NCBI GenBank assembly: GCA_002205965.3
Contig: NADL03000624.1
Coordinates: 1,116,001-1,180,000, forward strand
Origin: Kappaphycus alvarezii
Taxonomy: Eukaryota > Rhodophyta > Florideophyceae > Gigartinales > Solieriaceae
DNA length: 64,000 bases
Direction: 5' to 3'
A program made the translations under genes and the position numbers. Below, in pieces: positions 57,849-64,000 of this stretch (within the stretch, counting starts at the first letter, position 1; each line of letters begins with the position of its first letter). Under the pieces are notes generated by a model, which saw only the letters and a list, made by a program, of their open reading frames with translations, made no database searches and had not been told where the DNA came from.

Positions 57849-59428
57849 ATGTGTCCCCTTCACCTTGCCGAGGAGAAAACGGCAGACTACATCAGAGCAA
57901 TAACGATGGTAGTTCTCTCTGAGTCCCAGGGACAGCAGATTTATGAGGAATATTGCCGGCGAAAGGAAGAAGGCAACTGCACCGATCAAAAAGAGCACTA
58001 TGCGTTTGGGCAAAGGAGAATGTCAAACTCAAAGCTTTCCCACACTGAGGCACCATTTCTCGAGATCTGAAGGCATTTTCTCAAGCAAGGCTACCTCCAC
58101 GTCGGAATGTTTTAATCTGAGACAGAACAGGACAGAAACATGTTTCGGAAAAGGCAATGTACGGCTGGATGTGCGACACATACCATCGGCGCATTTTTGT
58201 TTCGGGTTCGATGATACAGACAAAGTAGTTGAGGTTGAAATCGGAAATAAACGTCAAGCTTCCTCTACAGAAACGAATCAAACCAAATTTGTAACGGGGT
58301 GGCTAAGTCAATTCATGACTCGATGGGCTCTTAAGTCACGGGTACCAAGGGAGAGGCTGGAGACGCTGACATAAGTGGAGAAAACGCTGGTTTATTGAGA
58401 CTTCGAAAGGTTATCCAGCGATATGATCGGGACGATATATGGAACGAAGATGAGTTCGGTTTGTTTTTCAGTATGCCACCTGACAGAACGATTTCGGAAA
58501 AGCAGTTTTCTGGTAGAAAGAGAGAATAAACGCAGCGTACAAGACTCTTTTGCTGTAACGCAAGTGGAAAGAAGAAGTTTCCACTCATTATCATCGGTAA
58601 ATCCCGTCGTCCCCTGTGCTTCAATAAGAAAATAAGTCGTCAACTTGGCTTTGATTATCGCAACACCCAGGAAGCTTGGATGACTGCCTCCCTATTTTTT
58701 GAATGGCTTTGCCGGTTTAATCATTTCAACAAAAGGATAGCGTCTCACAAAGTTTTGCTTTTGATAGAAAACTGTTCTCCACATGGTTCAGGGGATTCTG
58801 TTCTACTTCTCGGCCATGTCGAAGTTTATTTCTTCTTGCCTAGTACATCTTTAAAATTATAACCCTTGGATGCTGGTATTCTTTTGTCTTTGAGAAAGAA
58901 GTTTCGTCGCTTACAAATAGAACTTGTTTTGGGTCTATGTGATATTGAACAGACGAACATTTACAGGCTTGATCAATTGACCTCTATGAACTGGTTGAGG
59001 AACGTATGCGAAGATGTCACTGCTGAAATCATTGCACATTGTTGGAGACAGACACTGCAGCTATATCTGCAGCATTTGCCAAGGTCGTTTCGCCAGCGGG
59101 AAGAATGAGCCTATCCCAATTTCTAAATCCGGTCGCAGAGGGTGATGTGCTTGAAACTACAACTGATGAGACGAGAGTGGAGGACATTGTGAGTCAGCTA
59201 ACTTTGGACACACAGGAAGCTGCAATTGATGATACAGACTCAATGCTACCTACACTATCCGAGCAAAACGGGATCATTGCTCTCGCTAAAATAATTGTTG
59301 AAAGCGGCACACCGGACTTCAACGACTGGTTGAAGGGCTTGCGCAATGTTCAGGACGCCCATCGGATCGCAGAGAACGAAGGTCGTGTTCAAAGCAAGAT
59401 TCAGGACTTCTTTAGGTGTCATAATTGA
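57849..59428 (+). pseudogene. pogo/Tigger-like DDE transposase, dead copy
   Basis: N-terminal CENP-B/HTH-like segment (ESQGQQIYEEYCRRKEEGNC, then KLSH; 57900-58060), then the DDE domain: YDRDDIWNEDEFGLFFSMPP (about 58421-58480), SGKKKFPLIIIGKSRRPLCF (about 58566-58625), LLIENCSPHGSG (about 58758-58793) and PLDAGI (58864-58881). The tail from 59039 resembles the acidic C-terminus of Tigger proteins. Several defects are visible: a frame change in the HTH, a stop after SGRKRE near 58528, a stop where Gln normally precedes PLDAG (58861-58863), a frame change near 59040, and Glu in place of the second catalytic Asp (IEN for IDN). It would cut and paste at TA sites if whole. No terminal repeats were recognised. 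Confidence 0.8.
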
Positions 59429-60199
59429 AGTAAAGTGTTCTCGCATCGGAGTAAGGCGCCCTAGTAGTCTTTCTCTGCCAACTGCATCTCCCGCCTAAAA
59501 GAGTATGGGTCCTGTCCACGAACCGTGTGCTTTTAAGCGGACGAGTTTATTGCTCTTTTCCAAGTATTGTTTCAGACATACACCCGCTTTTACATATTCT
59601 CGGCCTGTGAATCCATTGATAAACGTTGTGTGTTGAAGTGTGTTTTCGGTAGATTTTCACACAAGAGAGAGTGCCCACCTAGCACTGGCTGTCACTTCTC
59701 GCAAGCCACCCCGGTCTCCTAGTCCACCCAAACTGGTCGCCCTTGAAAAGTCACCACAGCCAGCAGTACCACGATGTCCACGATGACCACGCCACCGACC
59801 GCTGTATCTCGGAGTTTCGCCCGTTAGTTCAAAGGTGAGAATGTCATGCATGGTACGGAATACAGGCATGTCGATATCCTCTCGTGCAATACAACCCGGC
59901 CTGCTGGACCGGTGCATCAAAGGTCGCGTCGCTGTGACATGCTCGTTGACGCAGTCCTCATTGAGTAATCGGTCAGTCGATGCACAATGGCAGATGATGA
60001 AAAAGTGAATATCATCTCTGAAAATGTGATTTACAGTATTTTTAAACCTCACCGATCAACCTCCAGTGTTTTCCCAATTAGCTATACAGTACCGTAGGGC
60101 CGAGCGCACTTTGAAAGATCAAGCGCGAAGCGTCCCAAGGCGCATCCCGCTGCTCCTCCGCGCATCTCCCGCCTCTGCTACGGTACAATAAACCATCCG
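59429..60199. other. Intergenic; promoter region of the next gene
   Basis: A minus-strand frame of 131 codons (59657-60052), Gly/Arg-rich at its end, has no recognised domain and is not called. The last 100 bases contain repeated TACTGTACAGTAC-like palindromic sequence just before the DUF2358-type gene. Confidence 0.35.
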
Positions 60200-61144
60200 A
60201 TGTACTGTACAGTACAGTGCACAGCAATCCTCCCACCATCACCGCGACAAGACAATGAGCACTCCGCCACCTCCACCCCCACCAGCAAGCGAATGTACTG
60301 GCAACCCGACACCTCACGCCCCTCTGTCCCATCGCCCCAACCCACCCCCTCCTTCCAATGCCCGCCTTTCTCCCCATCCCCCCACTCCACCCCCCCTCCA
60401 CCGAAACCGCACCCCCCCACCACATCTGTCAAGCCCGCCTTCCCCCCCCACCCACTCTCCACTCTTCGTTCACGCACCGCATCTCTCAAATGCCCCTTTT
60501 TCCGTCGCCGATTCACAGACCTCATCGACATGCTACACCACATCATACAATGGTCCGTCATCACCCGACACAAATCCCTGCCTCTACCCCCTCCCCCTCC
60601 GCTCTACCCTTCCCTTGCCCTGCCCAAGCGCCACGCCTTGCCGTTATCCGAGCGTCTGCAATTGATATACCATGATTTTTCAACCAGGCAATATTACGTC
60701 ACTGGACGTCTTTCAGCACAAATTTACCATGCCCACTGTTGCTTCGACGGTCCAGATCCAGATGTCCCGGTACATGGGTTGGCAAAGTATGTCGCCGCGA
60801 GTGCAGGATTATTTGACCGACGCCTCTCCCGTGTAGATATCATCCGAGTATGGGCCGTGAATGACAAGCAAATCCGAGCAAAATGGCGTCTGCAAGGCGC
60901 CTTAAATTTACCACGCAAGCCACAAATCAAGCCATTTACAGGGGAAACAGTCTACCATTTCAACGACCACGGCCTAATCGTCAAGCATGTAGAAACATGG
61001 TCCGTCACCGCACTTGAAGCATTCATATGTGTCATTTGGAAGGGCTTTGGAAGCCCACACGCTGCGCATATTGACCTCTTGCGCCAACGCGAGAGGGATG
61101 CACAGCGGCGCGTGGAACACCGTCCGCAACTTGAACTATGGTGA
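60200..61144 (+). CDS. DUF2358-like / NTF2-fold protein
   Basis: A 314-codon frame. The first 130 residues are Pro/Ser-rich and low in complexity, perhaps a targeting region plus linker. From about residue 152 the sequence reads LPLSERLQLIYHDFSTRQYY, then a GLAKYVAASAGLFDR segment, IIRVWAVNDKQIRAKWRLQG, FTGETVYHFNDHGLIVKHVE and TWSVTALEAF. The succession of a Y/F-rich helix, the A-x-W-x-L-x-G strand, the G-x-T-x-Y strand and the H-x-E-x-W strand is that of the DUF2358 branch of the NTF2-like fold, known from plastid-containing organisms and cyanobacteria. Its biochemical role is unknown. The start is uncertain: ATG 60200 or ATG 60293 in frame; an ATG at 60255 in another frame opens a Pro-rich overlapping frame. 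It converges with the Tim10-like gene 64 bp away. Confidence 0.7.
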   Translation: MYCTVQCTAILPPSPRQDNEHSATSTPTSKRMYWQPDTSRPSVPSPQPTPSFQCPPFSPSPHSTPPPPKPHPPTTSVKPAFPPHPLSTLRSRTASLKCPFFRRRFTDLIDMLHHIIQWSVITRHKSLPLPPPPPLYPSLALPKRHALPLSERLQLIYHDFSTRQYYVTGRLSAQIYHAHCCFDGPDPDVPVHGLAKYVAASAGLFDRRLSRVDIIRVWAVNDKQIRAKWRLQGALNLPRKPQIKPFTGETVYHFNDHGLIVKHVETWSVTALEAFICVIWKGFGSPHAAHIDLLRQRERDAQRRVEHRPQLELW

Positions 61145-61207
61145 CCGTTCTCTGCACCTGCTACTCATGTCGCGAACCGCACACCGAGCCACGGCGCCAT
61201 CCGCCGC

Positions 61208-61878
61208 TTACGAACCGCCCTGCTGCGCCTGTTGCATAATCTCCCCAATCTTGTTGGTAGCCTACGCGCCCCAGTTGCCCGCCGCACGCACGCGGCAACG
61301 CCCCCGTCGCGTGATCAGTCGCATCGCACACATGCACGATTCGGTTAGTTGCTGATATATATACAACCGCAAGTACGATCTATAGGACCAGGTGTCCGGA
61401 TTTTGTAAACGGGTACGCATATTTCTTACATCGACGTATTTTCCCACGCAGCGATCCGCGCAAACCTGATCAAACGCAGAATCGACAGAGTTTAGTAGAG
61501 GATATGGTCATGATCACGTATCGGGAAAGGCGCACACTGTTTTGGAGGATGGTTTGTGTGAGGGGGGATGACGTACCACTGTAGTGCATGTTTGTCACCA
61601 ACGCGCATGAACAGAAAGGCACAAAGGGTGGGGATTGAAATCTTGTTAGCACCTGGCTGACTAGAATGTGTAGAAGGGTAGAACATGGTGTTGGCACGCG
61701 GCGGGAGGCCGGGAGCGGTAGGCGTACGTTCTCCGGTGGCGAGATCGCCGTCGTGAAAGCGCGGCACGCATTTTTTAAAGCACATCTCGGTCATTTTGTT
61801 GAACATGTCCGCGTAAAAGCTCATCTCTGCGCGCATCATGTCGATATTCTGCGGTTGGTTGGGGGTCATGTTGTTCAT
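61208..61878 (-). CDS. TIM10: Tim10-like small TIM chaperone, three exons
   Basis: Exon 1 (61878-61728) encodes MNNMTPNQPQ... and AEMSFYADMFNKMTEMCFKKC with the first CX3C, then VPRFHDGDLATGE. Exon 2 (61465-61430, only 36 nt) gives VCADRCVGKYVD with the second CX3C. Exon 3 (61261-61208) gives ATNKIGEIMQQAQQGGS and a stop. Intron 1 has GTACGC at the donor and CTACTAAAC, a strong branch site, about 20 nt before its CAG; intron 2 has GTAAGA and ends TAG. About 80 residues and twin CX3C match Tim9/Tim10 proteins, which form a hexamer in the mitochondrial intermembrane space that escorts membrane proteins. Exons 1 and 2 do not join in phase by one base with these sites, so the intron 1 edge, or one base of the sequence, is uncertain. 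Tim9 is the alternative; the MCFKKCVPRF wording favours Tim10. Confidence 0.8.
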
Positions 61879-62400
61879 GGTCGGGATGAGTTGTGGTGGA
61901 GGGGTGTGGCAAGTTGGGGAGGGGATGGAACCTGTAGACGCCGACGGTAACAGGGGAAAGCAGCGGGTGGTAATTTAATAGAGTGGAGTGCAAAACGGTT
62001 TGTAGGGCACTGATTTGCAAAAATTGTGCTGCCGTTGGATCAACGCCTGCGCTCAGAGCAATCCTCGGATATCATGCATTTGCAGAAATCAGCATCTGAT
62101 CCACCAACCTCATAGCTGCCTGTCTGGTGCTGTCCAACACCTCATCAGACCCGTCACGCCGTCATTGTCGTCCCGCTGACAAACCCGTCGGCCCTGCTAC
62201 GATCCAACACTAGCGCTCCCTGTCAACTCGCTCCAAGATAATCGGCCCCTATCTCACATCCCCAGTCACCATCGCCCCGCCCCGTGTCGTCTGGATAATC
62301 AACCTATTGCACCGCTGCCGGCCCTCTACAACAGCCATCTCTCTCGCTCTCGCGAGCGCGGGTACTCGCCCCAAGCTTATCTCCCGAGTCTTGCGTAGAC
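61879..62400. other. Intergenic
   Basis: C-rich sequence between the 3' end of the SUMO-like-domain gene and the start of the Tim10-like gene, presumably holding the terminator of the first and the promoter of the second. No open frame here is convincing. Confidence 0.4.
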
Positions 62401-63203
62401 TCATACCCCCTTGATGACAACCTCCACCACCATTCCGTCCTCCAACTCATACTCGTCTGGCGTCTCGTCTTTGCCCACCTCCTCCCCATCGACCATTAAA
62501 ACGGCGTTCCCCTTGTGTAGACCAAACCTTTGGCAGAACGGCTCCACCACTTTCACCAACGGATCCGACCTCCTAATCCTCATCTTGACACTCTTGCCTC
62601 CTTTAGCTTGGACCTTTAATTCAATCGGTATGCCGCCAGTCTGCCTCTGCTTCTCTCTTTGTTTCCTATCCTCCTCCTCCTTTTCCCTGTCCAACCTCTT
62701 CCTCCTCTCCTCCTGCTCCACTGCCCGTTCCTTCGCCTCCACCTCCATTTTCGCGATTTTCACAGCCTCCCTCTCAATTCGTTCCTCATTCGCCTGAAAC
62801 TTCAACACCGCTCTCGCCTCCGCAAGACTCTTTCTCACCGCCCTATCCACCTCATCATCCCCCTCCTCCTCCAAATCCACCACCTCAACAGCACTCTCCC
62901 GAACCTCTTGCTCCTCCCCAAACGACGAATCAAACACCGAATGCTTCTTACGAACCGCCTGACCCCCCTCCTCACACTAGCAACCTTGTGCGAGTGAATA
63001 CTCCCCGAGCCGGCGCGCACACGACCACGCTTGGATGGGCGCCCACAATGACCACGGCCTTTCTTGGCAGAGGTTGGTGTGCATGGGGGAGAAAACGAGG
63101 ACGATGATGAAGATGAGAGGGAATCGGATCTTGATAGCGTGGGCATTGCGGACGGTTTCGGAATGCCGCCTTTGAGAAAGATGTCGTCATCGTCGCTGGA
63201 CAT
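62401..63203 (-). CDS. SUMO-like-domain (Rad60/Esc2/NFATC2IP-type) protein with SIM and UIM
   Basis: Start chosen at ATG 63203 (MSSDDDDIFLKGG). A Ser-rich and basic N-terminus runs to about 62985. The reading then changes frame over GAGGAGGGGGGTCAGG: either a 26-nt intron (GTTGCT...GTCAG) or a one-base error in the G-run. The second part has VEVVDLEEE (62889-62863), which fits a SUMO-interacting motif; DDEVDRAVRKSLAE (62859-62818), which fits the ubiquitin-interacting motif at every defining position (acidic-Φ-x-x-A-x-x-x-S-x-x-acidic); a long charged helix (EERIEREAVKIAKMEVEAKE ...); and a C-terminal ubiquitin-fold domain (IPIELKVQAK ... PLVKVVEPFCQRFGL ... MVDGEEV ... VVEVVIKGV). Rad60/Esc2 proteins act in SUMO-dependent genome maintenance in the nucleus; there is no diglycine end, so it is not conjugated. 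Total about 265 residues. Confidence 0.75.
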
Positions 63204-63562
63204 GTTTGCGCAACGTGCGAGCAAGACAAGCGTGAGACGTTGCGAACGGGGCAATGTGAAAGGCGGTGTGGCGGGTGGTAGGGCACGACGATTGGCGAGG
63301 GTAGAAATGTGGGGGTGCCGGGATTGGAGGGGGAATAAAATTTAAGGCAACCGGGGGGGGTGTACGATTAATTCGGAAAAATTGGCCGCCACGGTTTAAT
63401 ATTTTGAATAGGTAGGATTTGAGCTGTGGGGTGGGGCTATGGACGAATAGCGTGTGGGTGCGCCTTGTGCCTTGTCTGGCGGTGAGTTTAGATGGCAAGC
63501 AGTCGATGTGCTCCAGTGCGGTAGCGACAGTGGAACGACAGGCGGGTGGTCGTCTTTTTGGT

Positions 63563-64000
63563 TTACTGTGATTTGGTTTGTTGGGTGTGGTCGGGGTCGG
63601 GGTCGGGGTCGTAGAAAGCGTCATCGGGGTGTTCCTTTTCCAGGTGGTCGTCCTCATCATCGCTGCGAATGTCACCGGAATCCGAGACCTTGGCACCCAA
63701 GAAGAGTTCGCGGTATATCATCTTGAGGATGAGTGCAAACCAAAAGCAGTGCAAGATGAGCAGAGTGCCCAGGCAGACGACAAAGAATAACCAATGGACG
63801 AGATAGGTGTCCCAATACTTTAGCCACTCGTTGAAAGCGGGATCGGCGACGACCTCTTGTAACGTCTCGACCGCGACGACATGCACCATCCTCGCAAACA
63901 TCAACAACCTGGTGACATAAAAGGTGACGGCAAAGATGGCAAAGACGGCGGTATCCAATCCCTTGTATCCCAAGTAATGGACAAACTTTGCCAAGTACAA
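63563..64000 (-). CDS. Ceramide synthase (LAG1/TLC domain), C-terminal part
   Basis: The frame enters from beyond the right edge and ends at the TAA at 63565-63563. It shows the end of a TLC domain: KFVHYLGYKGLDTAVFAIF, the hydrophobic helix AVFAIFAVTFYVTRLL with the conserved F-x-x-TR-L-type box, then a further membrane helix WLFFVVCLGTLLILHCFWFA and a cytosolic acidic tail (SDSGDIRSDDEDDHLEKE) with DPDPDPDH coded by a GACCCC repeat. TLC-type ceramide synthases acylate sphingoid bases in the ER membrane; an acidic, often phosphorylated tail is common in the family. The catalytic His residues lie upstream, outside the window, so activity cannot be judged. The next gene on the same strand starts 360 bp downstream. 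Confidence 0.8.
   Translation of the reverse strand: MYLAKFVHYLGYKGLDTAVFAIFAVTFYVTRLLMFARMVHVVAVETLQEVVADPAFNEWLKYWDTYLVHWLFFVVCLGTLLILHCFWFALILKMIYRELFLGAKVSDSGDIRSDDEDDHLEKEHPDDAFYDPDPDPDHTQQTKSQ

Noticed and set aside
59657-60052. 131-codon minus-strand frame with a Gly/Arg-rich end
   Set aside because: No recognised domain and no supporting start context; left as intergenic.
1-64000. CRISPR array, bacterial operon or prophage
   Set aside because: No regular spacer repeats and no bacterial gene organisation; retroelements, introns and TLC/TIM/SUMO-like proteins show eukaryotic DNA.

Overview
The window is nuclear DNA of a eukaryote whose mobile-element load far exceeds its gene content. 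At the right end (about 60.2-64 kb) is a tight cluster of ordinary host genes: an NTF2-like/DUF2358 protein (+), a Tim10-type small TIM chaperone (-, split by two short introns), a SUMO-like-domain protein (-) and the 3' part of a ceramide synthase (-, running off the edge). DUF2358 proteins are known from photosynthetic organisms. That, with compact intron-poor genes in a sea of Copia and Gypsy elements, suggests an alga; a florideophyte red alga such as a Chondrus relative is my best guess, by inference only.

Layout. 0-1.4 kb: short repeats of a family with G-run ends. 1.47-5.88 kb: a GC-rich, frame-broken non-LTR retrotransposon with a C-terminal restriction-like endonuclease. 7.8-9.5 kb: a candidate DNA transposon with GGGG...TTTAC ends and a possible Myb-like reading frame. 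9.5-19.4 kb: an AT-rich stretch with no recognisable gene. 19.5-22.1 kb: unassigned relics. 22.2-22.84 kb: a GC-rich broken or unusual host-like gene coding for an acidic protein. 24.7-25.05 kb: a perfect-looking foldback repeat. 26-32 kb: scattered relics of an unassigned protein-coding repeat. 32.2-37.8 kb: Copia element 1 (-). 37.8-42.9 kb: a tyrosine-recombinase retrotransposon of Ngaro/PAT type (-). 44.8-56.9 kb: an old Copia element 2 (-), split by a young chromodomain-bearing Gypsy element (46.69-53.71 kb, +) with identical-looking LTRs and an ATAAG target duplication. 57.8-59.4 kb: a dead pogo/Tigger-like transposase.

Most notable: (i) the SUMO-like-domain protein has a SUMO-interacting motif directly followed by a perfect ubiquitin-interacting motif, the order used by RAP80 to read mixed SUMO-ubiquitin chains; (ii) the chromovirus carries an extra reading frame with two U1/matrin-type zinc fingers between its 5' LTR and gag, plus an antisense tRNA-like sequence; (iii) both Copia elements have a primer site matching the anticodon arm of initiator tRNA-Met, as in copia and Ty5; (iv) many repeats share GGGG...TTTAC ends, suggesting one DNA-transposon group shaped the left two thirds of the window.
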